In this document: piece by piece, positions 16,830 through 25,291 of the stretch
How the letters are laid out: each line of letters opens with the position of its first letter
How positions within the stretch are numbered: position 1 is the stretch's first letter
DNA from: Rhodovulum sp. MB263
Lineage (GTDB): Bacteria > Pseudomonadota > Alphaproteobacteria > Rhodobacterales > Rhodobacteraceae
Reading direction: 5' to 3'
Length of the DNA stretch: 64,000 nt
NCBI RefSeq assembly: GCF_002073975.1
Contig: NZ_CP020384.1
Span: 3,162,001-3,226,000 of the forward strand
Position numbers and translations under genes: made by a program
Notes under the pieces: model-generated
Seen by the model: only the letters and a program-made list of their open reading frames with translations
Told to the model about the DNA's origin: nothing
Databases searched by the model: none

Positions 16830-17939
16830 TCAATAGGCCGCGCGATAAAGCGCAAGAATGTCCTCACGGCTCAGGTCGCGGGGGTTCCAGTCCAACAGGC
16901 GACGAATAGCATGGGCTTCAGCCGCCATCTCGGGCAGGTCATCCTCGGGGACGCCATGGTCGCGCAGGCGCATCTGCAGGCCAAGCCCGGCGCAGAAATC
17001 ATGCGCAGCCTGAAGTAGCGGGCGGCCCTGTTCCAGATCCAGCGCGGCCGCGACCAGCGCGGTCTTGTCGGGACAGGCCCCCTGATTGGCCGCCAGGACA
17101 TGCGGGAAGATCAGCGCATTGGCCAGCCCGTGCGGCAGGTGGTGGCGCGTCCCGAGCGGATAGGCCACCGCATGTCCGGCGGTCGTGTTCACCGGTCCCA
17201 GACAGACCCCGCCATAGAACGAGGCCAGAAGCAGTGCCGCCCGCGCCTCGAGATCGTCGCCGTCGGCCAGCGCGCGAGGCAGGAACCGGCCAATCAGCCG
17301 GATGCCTTCCAGCGCATAATGATCGATGATCGGATGAGCGCGGCGACTGGTGAAAGCCTCAACACAATGGGCCAGTGCGTCGACGCCGGTCGCGGCTGTC
17401 ACTGGACCGGGCAGCGATACCGTCAGGCCGGGGTCGAGGATCACCATATCGGCCAGCATGTGAAGGCTTTCGGTGGCAATCTTGCGCAATGTTCCGGGTT
17501 CGGTGATCAGCGCGCGCGTGCCGGCCTCGCTGCCGGTGCCGGCGGTTGTGGGGATCTGCATTAGCGCCGCGCGCCGCGGCCCGGCGCGACCCGGCCCCGA
17601 GATGTCGTCGAATGTCGTCACAGGATCTTGCAGGACAGCCACCAGCTTGGCCACGTCCATGGCGCTGCCGCCGCCAAAACCGATGACCACATCCGGCCGT
17701 GCCGCGCGCGCCGCCGTCACCGCCTGATTGAGGTCGGAGAGGTCGGGCTCGGGCCGGACCGACACGCAGGCCGCGCCGTCCAAGCCGAGGGCATTCAGTC
17801 GGGTCGCATTGAAAGCATCGGCAATGACGACGGGCCGCGTCAGGCCGCGATCGCGCAGCCAGGATGCGGCCCGCACCGCCTGACCCGCGCCGTTCCGCAC
17901 GCAGCCGGGCTGCAGGATTTCCAGGGGTTGGTCGAGCAT
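16830..17939 (-). CDS. Iron-containing alcohol dehydrogenase
   Basis: A group III Fe-ADH of 369 residues: GFGGGSAMDVAKLVAVL for NAD(P) binding, an AGTGSE motif, GVDALAHCVEAFTS with a metal-ligand His, and HGLANALIFPHVLAAN with further His ligands. It reduces or oxidises a small alcohol/aldehyde or hydroxy acid. I take ATG 17939 as the start because AAGGGAGGA lies just upstream; an ATG at 17960 precedes that site. It is the first gene of the leftward operon, opposite the TRAP transporter, with a shared 270-bp regulatory region. Confidence 0.9.
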   Translation of the reverse strand: MLDQPLEILQPGCVRNGAGQAVRAASWLRDRGLTRPVVIADAFNATRLNALGLDGAACVSVRPEPDLSDLNQAVTAARAARPDVVIGFGGGSAMDVAKLVAVLQDPVTTFDDISGPGRAGPRRAALMQIPTTAGTGSEAGTRALITEPGTLRKIATESLHMLADMVILDPGLTVSLPGPVTAATGVDALAHCVEAFTSRRAHPIIDHYALEGIRLIGRFLPRALADGDDLEARAALLLASFYGGVCLGPVNTTAGHAVAYPLGTRHHLPHGLANALIFPHVLAANQGACPDKTALVAAALDLEQGRPLLQAAHDFCAGLGLQMRLRDHGVPEDDLPEMAAEAHAIRRLLDWNPRDLSREDILALYRAAY

Positions 17940-17980
17940 GGCATCCTCCCTTGATGGCAAAAACGAGGTATCACATATTT

Positions 17981-17989
17981 ACAAGTTGT
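17981..17989. promoter_or_regulatory. Candidate operator (ACAAGTTGT) near the Fe-ADH promoter
   Basis: A perfect interrupted palindrome ACAA-G-TTGT. On the minus strand it overlaps a TTGACA that could be the -35 of the leftward operon. A nearly identical copy is at 18097-18105. The GntR/FCD regulator at 23343 is the likely ligand; inference only. Confidence 0.45.
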
Positions 17990-18084
17990 CAAATAAAGAA
18001 AAGCGGAAAATCCATTCTAACCTCAGAATAATCCTTACTTTCCTGTATTGACCCGCGACCAGAGCCTGATACTTGCTCGCTTCA

Positions 18085-18090
18085 TATAAT
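18085..18090 (+). promoter_or_regulatory. Candidate -10 box (TATAAT) of the TRAP operon
   Basis: A consensus TATAAT lies 123 bases before the TAXI receptor start, just ahead of the second operator-like palindrome. No good -35 is seen at normal spacing, which would fit a regulated promoter. Confidence 0.4.
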
Positions 18091-18096
18091 CAATTG

Positions 18097-18105
18097 ACAA
18101 GTTGC
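18097..18105. promoter_or_regulatory. Candidate operator (ACAAGTTGC) near the TRAP operon promoter
   Basis: Differs from the site at 17981-17989 only in the last base and is preceded by TTG as part of TTGACAAGTTG. Its place just downstream of TATAAT fits a repressor site. Confidence 0.45.
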
Positions 18106-18212
18106 GACCGCCCCGCCATCTTCGCCCCGTTCCGTGAGGAGAGCGGAACGTCCGTCGGCCCCCGCGAATGGGGTCACGCAAAACCGGCGCTCCGGCGCCA
18201 AGGGAGGACCAG

Positions 18213-19211
18213 ATGAGACATATTCGGACTTTCGCCACCGCCACGACCCTAGCCGTACTGCCCTTGGCCGCGTTTGCCGCGCCGGTCGACCTGCGCCTGA
18301 TCACCATGGAGCCGGGCGGCTCATGGTATTCCTACGGCTCGACCTTTAGCGAGATCATTCAGGGCTCCGAAGGCGAGAACGAGCTGAACGTCGAGGTGCT
18401 GCCGCGCGGGGGCGGGATGACGAACCCTGTCGCCGTCAGTCAGGGCGCCGCCGATCTGGGCTTCGTCTCGGCCAGTGCAGCGGTCTGGGCGCGCGACGGC
18501 ATCGGTGAGGAGTTCGAGGGCCGCGAGGCGAACAACGCCCGCGCGATCGTCGGCGGTCTGCAACTCGCCTACACCACCATCGCCGCGCGGCGCGACTATG
18601 TCAAAAAAAGCGGTCTGACCACCTTTGACGAGATGGTCGCCTCGGACAATCCGCCCCGCTTCGTGCTGAAACCCGCAGGTTCGCAGGTGCCGATCCTCGC
18701 AAACTACATGTTCGAAGCCTTGGGCAGTAGCCTCGAGGACATGCGAGGCCGCGGCGCGATCACCCAGATCAGTACGGCCCAGATCGCACAGATGCTGCGT
18801 GACGGAACTGCCGACGTCTATATCGAGAACGCCCCGGTCGGTCAGGCCACCATGTCCGAGGTGACGCTGACCACCCCCATGGTTTTCGTGCCCGCCAGCG
18901 ATACCGTGCTGGACCACATGTCCGAACTGGGCGCTCCTGCTGCGAACATGCCCGAAGGCAGCTATCCGGGGCAGGAGGGCGTCTATCGCACCTCGATGAC
19001 GCCCACGATCCTCATTGCCAATGCCGATATGGACGAGGAGGTCGCCTATCAGCTGACCCGCGCCCTGGTCGAACAGCGCGAGAAGATCGCCGAGGCCTTT
19101 CCGGCGCTGGCCGGATGGGACCCCGAGAAGGGCGCTCAGCCAGATCAGGCCGTGATCGAGCTGCATCCGGGTGCGGCCCGTTATTATCGGGAGCGCGGCT
19201 GGATCGAGTGA
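18213..19211 (+). CDS. TAXI-family TRAP transporter solute-binding protein
   Basis: The 332-residue protein starts with a cleavable signal (MRHIRTFATATTLAVLPL, cleavage after AFA about residue 22). It then has the TAXI-type motif GGSWYSYGSTFSEII, VSQGAADLGFVSASAA and a long C-terminal domain, as in the TAXI periplasmic receptors of TRAP systems. The ATG at 18213 has GGGAGGA upstream. It is the first gene of the rightward operon and feeds substrate to the fused permease at 19275. The ligand is probably an organic or sugar acid, judging from the neighbouring kinase and dehydrogenases. Confidence 0.92.
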   Translation: MRHIRTFATATTLAVLPLAAFAAPVDLRLITMEPGGSWYSYGSTFSEIIQGSEGENELNVEVLPRGGGMTNPVAVSQGAADLGFVSASAAVWARDGIGEEFEGREANNARAIVGGLQLAYTTIAARRDYVKKSGLTTFDEMVASDNPPRFVLKPAGSQVPILANYMFEALGSSLEDMRGRGAITQISTAQIAQMLRDGTADVYIENAPVGQATMSEVTLTTPMVFVPASDTVLDHMSELGAPAANMPEGSYPGQEGVYRTSMTPTILIANADMDEEVAYQLTRALVEQREKIAEAFPALAGWDPEKGAQPDQAVIELHPGAARYYRERGWIE

Positions 19212-19274
19212 TCGCCGCAGGCCGCCGCCCTTAATCGGGCGACGGCACATCCATATCCGGGGAGGAGGCCCGCG

Positions 19275-21152
19275 ATGCACAAAATCTCAAATTTCGACAC
19301 ATGGTGGCGCGCTTTGCAGGCCGTGCTGTCGGTCGTCTATGTCGCCTTCTTGGTGGCCCAGTTCTTTTATCCAGCCTCGCCCCTTGCGGCAGCGAGCTTT
19401 CATGTCTTCATGGCGACCGCGCTGGTCTTTGCCTGGACGCCGCTGGCGTGGGAAGGTCGCGCCAGGTACGCGGCCCGCATCATCGACATCGCGGGCGTTG
19501 CGCTGTCACTGATGGTCGTCGCGCTATATGCGGGCGAGATATTCCGGCTCGAGCGGCGGTTCGAGATGATTGACCCAGTCCTACCGGTCGACATCCTTTT
19601 GCATGTGCTTGGTCTTGCGCTGATCTTCGAGGCGGTGCGCCGTTCGGTCGGCTGGTCCTTGCTGGCAGTTGTGCTGATTTTCCTGGCCTACGCCTATCTG
19701 GGACCATGGTTCCCCGGTCTGATGCAGTTTCCGGGTTTCTCCCTGCCGACCCAAGCAGAACTGATCGGCATGAAGACTGACGGCATCTTCGGAGTGACAG
19801 CCAGCGCGGCCATCAACTTCGTCTTCTATTTCGTGCTGTTCGGATCGGTCTTCACGATCACCGGCGGCGGTCAACTTTTCATCGATCTTGCGATGCGCGC
19901 CACTGCGCGGCTGAAGGGCGGGGCGGCGAAGATGTCGCTGGTGGGTTCGGCACTGTTCGGGATGGTATCGGGTTCGGCTATTGCCAACACCACTTCGACC
20001 GGCGTGCTCACGATCCCGATCATGACTCGTTCGGGATATTCGAAAGAACAGGCCGCCGCGACCGAGGCCATCGCCTCGACCGGCGGGCAACTGATGCCGC
20101 CGATCATGGGGGTCGCGGCCTTCGTGATGGCCGACATGCTGGGCATTCCCTACATCACCATCGCCGCCGCGGCCCTGATCCCGGCCGCCGCCTTCTACTT
20201 CGCGCTCTATATCATCGTGGACCTGCGGGCGCGCAAATCGGGCGTCGGCGATGTCGCGCCGGAACTGCTGGAGATACCGCCGGTGATCCCGCGCCTGCAC
20301 CTGCTGGCCGCGCCGGTGGCGATGATCGCGACGCTGATCGCAGGCTATTCGGCCCCCTATGCGGCGCTGGTCGGCACGGCCATCGCACTGGTGGCGCCGG
20401 TCCTGCGCAGATCGACCCGCTATAACCTGTCCCAGCTGTTCGAGACGGTGCTGGACACCGCCCGCCAGATGGCCTGGATCTCGGCCCCTCTGGCTGCGGT
20501 GGGGGTCGTCATGGTGGTTGCCACGCAATCGAACCTGGCACTCAAATTCGTCCGTCTGCTGTCGGACATGGGCACGGACAACCTCTATCTGTCGCTGCTG
20601 CTGGCGATCTTCGGCTGCATCATCATGGGGATGGGCCTGCCCACCGTCGCGGCCTACATCATCGGATCGCTGGTCTTCGTGCCGGCACTGATGGATCTGG
20701 GCGTCGACAGGCTGGCTGCGAACCTTTTCGTTCTGTATTACTGCGTGCTGTCCATGGTGACGCCGCCGGTTGCGCTCTGCTCCTATGCCGCGGCGGGGAT
20801 CGCGAAATCGGATGCGAACCGGACCGGGCTTGTGGCCTTCGGTTATTCGCTGGTGATTTTCCTCGTGCCGTTCGGCTTCATCAAAGACCCGGCCGTGCTG
20901 TGGCAGGGCAGCGCGTTCCAGATCGCGACCGGCGCCGCAGGCATGCTGCTGGCGACCTTCTGCTGGGCCGTCTTCCTGATCGGCTGGCTACGCGGCAACC
21001 TGTCCCTCCCCGAACGCGGCGGGTTCGCGCTGGCCAGTCTTGCTCTGGTCGTCACGCCGACACTGACTGCGGGCTGGGTGATCTCGGTCACGCTGACCTG
21101 CCTGCTACTTGTGTGGCGCTTTGCGCTGCGTCCCCGCCTCGTCACCGCCTGA
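19275..21152 (+). CDS. TRAP transporter fused permease (4TM + 12TM)
   Basis: The 625-residue membrane protein joins a small DctQ-like N-terminal unit (four helices, residues about 15-145) to the large DctM-like unit with many helices. The family motifs TASAAINFVFYFVLFGSVF, VSGSAIANTTSTGVLTIP and GMGLPTVAAY are visible. Fused permeases are the usual partners of TAXI receptors. A strong GGGGAGGAGG precedes the start. It uses a sodium or proton gradient, not ATP. The stop lies 11 bases before the sialidase-like gene. Confidence 0.93.
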   Translation: MHKISNFDTWWRALQAVLSVVYVAFLVAQFFYPASPLAAASFHVFMATALVFAWTPLAWEGRARYAARIIDIAGVALSLMVVALYAGEIFRLERRFEMIDPVLPVDILLHVLGLALIFEAVRRSVGWSLLAVVLIFLAYAYLGPWFPGLMQFPGFSLPTQAELIGMKTDGIFGVTASAAINFVFYFVLFGSVFTITGGGQLFIDLAMRATARLKGGAAKMSLVGSALFGMVSGSAIANTTSTGVLTIPIMTRSGYSKEQAAATEAIASTGGQLMPPIMGVAAFVMADMLGIPYITIAAAALIPAAAFYFALYIIVDLRARKSGVGDVAPELLEIPPVIPRLHLLAAPVAMIATLIAGYSAPYAALVGTAIALVAPVLRRSTRYNLSQLFETVLDTARQMAWISAPLAAVGVVMVVATQSNLALKFVRLLSDMGTDNLYLSLLLAIFGCIIMGMGLPTVAAYIIGSLVFVPALMDLGVDRLAANLFVLYYCVLSMVTPPVALCSYAAAGIAKSDANRTGLVAFGYSLVIFLVPFGFIKDPAVLWQGSAFQIATGAAGMLLATFCWAVFLIGWLRGNLSLPERGGFALASLALVVTPTLTAGWVISVTLTCLLLVWRFALRPRLVTA

Positions 21153-21163
21153 AGGAGGCCGAA

Positions 21164-22276
21164 ATGACCGAAGTCATGGCTGACACCGCCTTTCCCGCAA
21201 CCGACCTGCCGACGCCGCGCGTCCAGAATCACGCATCCTTCCTGCACGAACTGCCCGACGGCACGATCCTCTGCGCTTGGTTCGGCGGCACGATTGAGGG
21301 CAAGTCCGACATCTCGATCCTGATGTCGCGCTTCGACGGCAGGAACTGGAGCAATCCGGTCCAGCTTTCCGACGACCCGGCCCGCTCGGAACAGAACCCG
21401 GTCCTGTTCACCGCACCCGACGGGCGGCTGTGGCTGATCTATACTGCCCAGCCCGGTGGGCGGCAGAACGAGGCCGAAGTGCGGTTCCGCATTTCGGACG
21501 ATGGCGGGCAGAGCTGGACCGAGCCGTGTGCGCTGTGGTCGCAAAAGGGAATCTTCGTGCGCCAGCCGGTCATCGTCGCCGATGACGGGGCTTGGCTACT
21601 GCCGGGGTTCCGCTGCCGCGTCGAGGAGGGTGTGGCTTGGACCGGAGAGAACGATGACAGCGTCGTCATGGTCTCGCATGATGAGGGGGTCAGCTGGAAG
21701 GTTTATGAAGTGCCGGGTAGCCTCGGCTGCGTGCACATGAACATCGTGCCGCTGGCGGATGGCGGCATGGCGGCCTTCTATCGCAGCCGTTGGGCCGATC
21801 ATATCTGGCGCTCGCACTCTGCCGATGGCGTCCGGTGGAGCGCTCCCGAGCCTGCGGGCCTACCCAACAACAACTCGTCGATCCAGGCGGTGCGGCTGGA
21901 CGACGGGCGTATCGCGATGGTCTATAACCACTCCAGCCGCGAGGATGCCGAGGGACGTCGCGTCTCGCTCTATGACGAGATCGAGGAGGACGGGGCCGCG
22001 CCCGCAGCCCGGCCCGGTCGCGCCTTCTGGGGCGCGCCCCGTGCGCCGCTGTCGCTGGCGCTGTCCGCCGATGGCGGGCAGAGCTGGCCGGACCGGATCG
22101 ATCTGGCCTTCAGCGACGGCTATTGCTTGTCGAACAACTCGGCCGATCAGGTGAACCGCGAGCTATCCTACCCATCGATCCTGCAGGATCGGAACGGCCG
22201 TGTGCATGTGACTTGGACCCATTTTCGCCAGTCGATCCGACACATGATCGTCCCGCTGGACGAGCAACACGGATGA
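21164..22276 (+). CDS. Sialidase-family (BNR/Asp-box) beta-propeller protein
   Basis: The 370-residue protein has several Asp boxes: SDDGGQSW (about residue 112), SHDEGVSW (171), a variant SADGVRW (220) and SADGGQSW (302). It also has the Arg-containing QNPVLF and RQPV motifs of COG4692-type predicted neuraminidases. No signal peptide is visible, so it is probably cytoplasmic. Many such proteins act on uronic or sugar-acid derivatives and are not true sialidases, and no sialic acid genes other than the generic DapA/NAL aldolase are nearby. It is translationally coupled to the kinase by a 4-base ATGA overlap. AAGGAGG is 9 bases before the ATG. Confidence 0.85.
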   Translation: MTEVMADTAFPATDLPTPRVQNHASFLHELPDGTILCAWFGGTIEGKSDISILMSRFDGRNWSNPVQLSDDPARSEQNPVLFTAPDGRLWLIYTAQPGGRQNEAEVRFRISDDGGQSWTEPCALWSQKGIFVRQPVIVADDGAWLLPGFRCRVEEGVAWTGENDDSVVMVSHDEGVSWKVYEVPGSLGCVHMNIVPLADGGMAAFYRSRWADHIWRSHSADGVRWSAPEPAGLPNNNSSIQAVRLDDGRIAMVYNHSSREDAEGRRVSLYDEIEEDGAAPAARPGRAFWGAPRAPLSLALSADGGQSWPDRIDLAFSDGYCLSNNSADQVNRELSYPSILQDRNGRVHVTWTHFRQSIRHMIVPLDEQHG

Positions 22277-23346
22277 CCCCGCCGCGGCTGCTGATCGTCG
22301 CCGATGACCTCACGGGAGCCTTGGACAGCGCAGGCGAAGCTGCCAGCCTCGGCATCGGCACCCGCGTCTTCCTGTCACCGGCCGCGCTGGCGGCGGCAAG
22401 GGAATGCACTCTTCCCCCGGTCGTCGCTGTCACTACCGGCAGCCGGGATGGGACCGCGGCAGCAGCCGCTGCGGCGATGCATAACGTTTGCGCGTGCCTG
22501 TCATGGCTGAGACCAGAGCGGGTCATGAAGAAGGTTGATTCCAGGCTCAAGGGGCATGTTGCGGTCGAATGCGCGATTCTGGCCGACGCTTTGCATCGGA
22601 GGCAAATCATCGCCGCGCCGGCTTTGCCGGACATGGGCCGGGTGCAACGGCATGGCCGGCTGACCGGTGCGGGGATCGAAACTCCTCTAGACATCGCAGC
22701 GCGGTTCTCGGGCCTTTCCCCCCATGTGCCCGACATTACCGACGCCGCACAGATGAAAGAAGCGGCAGAACTTGATGGCCTGCCCGTGGGCGCCCGGTCG
22801 TTGGCTGCGGCATTGGTTGCCCAGCTATGGCCCGACGCGACACGTCAAGGGACACCGCCTCTGCCCGGCCCGGCCGTTCTTGCGATCGGCTCGCGCGATC
22901 CCATTACGCTCGCGCAGGTGGAGCGCCTCGACCTGCCGCTGTACCTGGCCCCAGATGGCCGACTTCCGCTTGATCCACCGCGGGCCCCTTGCGTGATGCA
23001 GATGGTTTCTGGCGGCATGGACCGCTCTGCGGCAGAAGCAGGGGCCGATTTTGCGGAAGGGCTGACCAAGATGATCATGCGGGACCCGGTAGGCACGCTG
23101 ATCGCGTGCGGCGGGGAAACGGCCGCAGCCATCCTTGCCCGGCTCGGCGTCGATCAAGCGGAGGTCTTTGGCTTGGCCCTGCCGGGGATTGCCGTCGTCC
23201 GAGCTGCGCTGCCCGGATCACGCGTTTTGACGATCGTGACGAAGTCGGGGGGATTTGGCGCGGCTGACATGCTGGCGCAACTCGTCAATCTGGTCGATAA
23301 TCGACCGACGCCCACCGAAGTCAGAAAATATAGGACCAGAGAGTGA
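22273..23346 (+). CDS. DUF1537 four-carbon acid sugar kinase (OtnK/DtnK type)
   Basis: The protein begins LLIVADDLTGALDSAG, the signature of the DUF1537 kinase family. It has MKKVDSRLKGHVAVE and the C-terminal nucleotide-binding GGETAAAIL and TKSGGFG motifs. Family members phosphorylate D-threonate, D- or L-erythronate and similar acids at O-4, giving the substrate for PdxA-type dehydrogenases. At 357 residues it is somewhat shorter than the common ~420. The ATG overlaps the stop of the sialidase-like gene, and its stop overlaps the GTG start of the regulator. Confidence 0.9.
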   Translation: MTPPRLLIVADDLTGALDSAGEAASLGIGTRVFLSPAALAAARECTLPPVVAVTTGSRDGTAAAAAAAMHNVCACLSWLRPERVMKKVDSRLKGHVAVECAILADALHRRQIIAAPALPDMGRVQRHGRLTGAGIETPLDIAARFSGLSPHVPDITDAAQMKEAAELDGLPVGARSLAAALVAQLWPDATRQGTPPLPGPAVLAIGSRDPITLAQVERLDLPLYLAPDGRLPLDPPRAPCVMQMVSGGMDRSAAEAGADFAEGLTKMIMRDPVGTLIACGGETAAAILARLGVDQAEVFGLALPGIAVVRAALPGSRVLTIVTKSGGFGAADMLAQLVNLVDNRPTPTEVRKYRTRE

Positions 23347-24071
23347 AAGCCACTCGGCAGAAATCACGGCCTTCCTTCGCCGATCATGTCTACAACACGC
23401 TCTATGGACGGATCAGCAACGGAGATTATCCGCCGGATGAGAAGCTGCCTTCCGAGACGACGCTGGCGGCCGAGATCGGCGTGTCCCGCCCCGTTCTGCG
23501 GGACGCGCTCGAGCGGCTGCGTGCCGAGGGGCTGATCGTGTCGCGGCAAGGAGCCGGCAACTTCGTCCGCGCGCATCAGTCACGGACCCTGGGCTACGGC
23601 CGGATCGAGACGATCGCCGACATCCAGCGCTGCTACGAATTTCGCCTGACGATCGAGCCGCAAGCCGCGCGCTTCGCGGCCGAACGGCGCAATGACGAGG
23701 CGCTGGCGAACTTGTCGAACGCACTGGACCTGATGCGGGCGGCGACCGGCTCGATGCTGCACCGTGAGGATGCGGACTTCACTTTCCACATCGCCGTCGC
23801 TCACGCCGCAAACAACACCTTCTTCGAGGCGACCCTGCGAGCGCTGCACGAGCAAATCTCGGCAGGGATGAAAATGCACGGACAGTCGCTCTTGCGTGAG
23901 GGTGGGGCGGGCCTGGAGCGGGTGCTGCACGAACATCAAAGCATATTCGATGCTATCCTGGCGTCAGACGGCGAGGTCGCCGCCAACCGCATGACGGCAC
24001 ATGTCCGCCACTCTCAGGAACGGCTTTTCGGAGGCGCGAGCATTGATTTGAGAATGCCGGTGAAGAAATAA
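23343..24071 (+). CDS. GntR-family transcriptional regulator with FCD domain
   Basis: The 242-residue protein has a winged helix-turn-helix (YGRISNGDYPPDEKLPSE ... VSRPVLRDALERL, residues about 15-75) and an all-helical FCD ligand domain with EFRLTIEPQAA and a metal-binding His set (DADFTFHIAVA, ALHEQI). It starts with GTG inside the kinase stop (GTGA overlap), so it is the last gene of the rightward operon. Such regulators repress their own catabolic operon until the substrate binds. The two ACAAGTTG palindromes in the divergent region are the natural candidates. An IS481 element begins right after its stop codon. Confidence 0.92.
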   Translation: MKATRQKSRPSFADHVYNTLYGRISNGDYPPDEKLPSETTLAAEIGVSRPVLRDALERLRAEGLIVSRQGAGNFVRAHQSRTLGYGRIETIADIQRCYEFRLTIEPQAARFAAERRNDEALANLSNALDLMRAATGSMLHREDADFTFHIAVAHAANNTFFEATLRALHEQISAGMKMHGQSLLREGGAGLERVLHEHQSIFDAILASDGEVAANRMTAHVRHSQERLFGGASIDLRMPVKK

Positions 24072-24534
24072 TACGCCCACTTAACCTTCTTCCCATGCTG
24101 TTTTGGGAAAGGAGGACCCCGCCATGGATGGAACACCGAAAGCGACGAAACCCAAGACTCGTGACGCGAAGACCAAGATCGCGCAAAACCGCATGAGCGT
24201 TCTGGAACTGGCGAAAGAACTCGGCAACGTGGCCGAGGCCTGTCGCCAGCGCGGCATGGACCGCACCAGCTTCTACGAGTGGAAACGTCGGTTTTGGGTT
24301 TGAGGGACCGTGGCGCCGGTGGCGCCGCGTAAGCCCGAGAACGGGCTTCGAGGGGCTCAAGGACCTGCCGCCGATCCACAAGACCCACCCTCAAACGACC
24401 CCGCCCGAGACGGTCGAGCGGATCAAGGCGCTGGCGCTCGAACATCCGGCCTATGGCTGCAACCGCTTCGAGGCGATGCTGGCGCTCGAGGGCGTGCGGG
24501 TCTCCTCGATCACCATCCAGAAGATCCTGAACGA

Positions 24535-24572
24535 TCGCCAGCGTGGCGCCACCGGTTCGAGCCCGCTGGCGA
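24535..24572 (+). repeat. T-arm-like hairpin insertion, copy 1 (38 bp)
   Basis: The core has a stem CGCCACCGG/CCGCTGGCG (8 of 9 pairs) around the loop TTCGAGC. An alternative 9-base pairing (TCGCCAGCG with CGCTGGCGA) spans the whole insert. It sits between AACGA and CGGCCTGG, where the transposase family has GA-CAA-CGG (Asp-Asn-Gly). Confidence 0.7.
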
Positions 24573-24929
24573 CGGCCTGGGCACGCGCTACGACCGCTGG
24601 CTGGCGCTCGAGGACGCCCATGCGGGCCAGACCATCGAGATCACTGCCGAACAGGCCGCCTTCCTCGAGAAGCAGAACCCGTGCTTCCGGGAACGACACG
24701 TGGAATCAGGCACTCCCGGCGAGCTGCTCTCGGCCGACACGTTCTTCGTCGGCATGCTGAAGGGGATCGGCAAGGTCTATCTGCACGCGGTCGTCGACAC
24801 CTTCGGCAGCTACGCCTTCGGCTTCCTGCACGTTTCCAAGCAGCCCGAGGCGGCGGTCGCGGTCCTGCACAACGACGTCCTGCCCTTCTACCGCGCCCTG
24901 GACCTGCCGGTGAAAGCGGTGCTGACCGA

Positions 24930-24971
24930 GCGAGCCATTGAAGGCGCCATTGGTTCGAGCCCAATGGCGAG
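24930..24971 (+). repeat. T-arm-like hairpin insertion, copy 2 (42 bp, in frame)
   Basis: A perfect 9-base stem CGCCATTGG (24945-24953) with CCAATGGCG (24961-24969) encloses the loop TTCGAGC. It lies between ACCGA and CGGCCGC, replacing CAA at the catalytic Asp-Asn-Gly of the IS481 transposase. The net gain of 39 bases keeps the frame. Confidence 0.75.
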
Positions 24972-25291
24972 CGGCCGCGAATTCTGCGGCACCGAGCGTC
25001 ACCCCTACGAGCTCTATCTCGACCTCAACGCAATAGAGCATCGCCGCACCAAGGTCCGCACGCCGAAGACCAACGGCTTCGTCGAGCGGTTCAATGGCAC
25101 GGTGCTGGAGGAGTTCTTCCGCGTGAAGATGCGCGAGACCTTCTACGAGACTGTCGCGGCCCTCCAGGCCGATCTCAACGCCTGGCTCGTCCACTACAAC
25201 ACCGAGCGCCCGCATCTGGGTTACCGAAACATGGGGCGACGTCCCATCGAAACCGTCATGTCATTCGTTAGTCAAGAAGGTTAAGTGGACA

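Larger units (their letters stand above)
24124..25284 (+). pseudogene. IS481-family transposase, broken by short insertions
   Basis: The protein is recognisable throughout: an N-terminal helix-turn-helix (MSVLELAKELGNVAEACRQR), GFEGLKDLPPIHKTHPQTTP, a DDE integrase core with SADTFFVGMLKG for the first Asp and GFVERFNGTVLEEFF for the Glu, and HYNTERPHLGYRN near the end. It is disrupted at three places. Near 24297-24345 a GC-rich insertion replaces part of the RRFQTHGFEG region. At 24535-24572 a 38-base hairpin replaces CAA of the DNG codons after KILN and shifts the frame. At 24930-24971 a 42-base hairpin replaces CAA at the catalytic VLTDNGREF site, remaining in frame but destroying the second catalytic Asp. 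The native readings are from knowledge of the family. Confidence 0.85.

Noticed and set aside
24297-24352. A third insertion in the IS481 transposase (GC-rich, contains GGCGCCGGTGGCGCC) as another T-arm hairpin
   Set aside because: It lacks the GGTTCGAGCC core and its ends could not be fixed, so I count it as a disruption but not as a family member.
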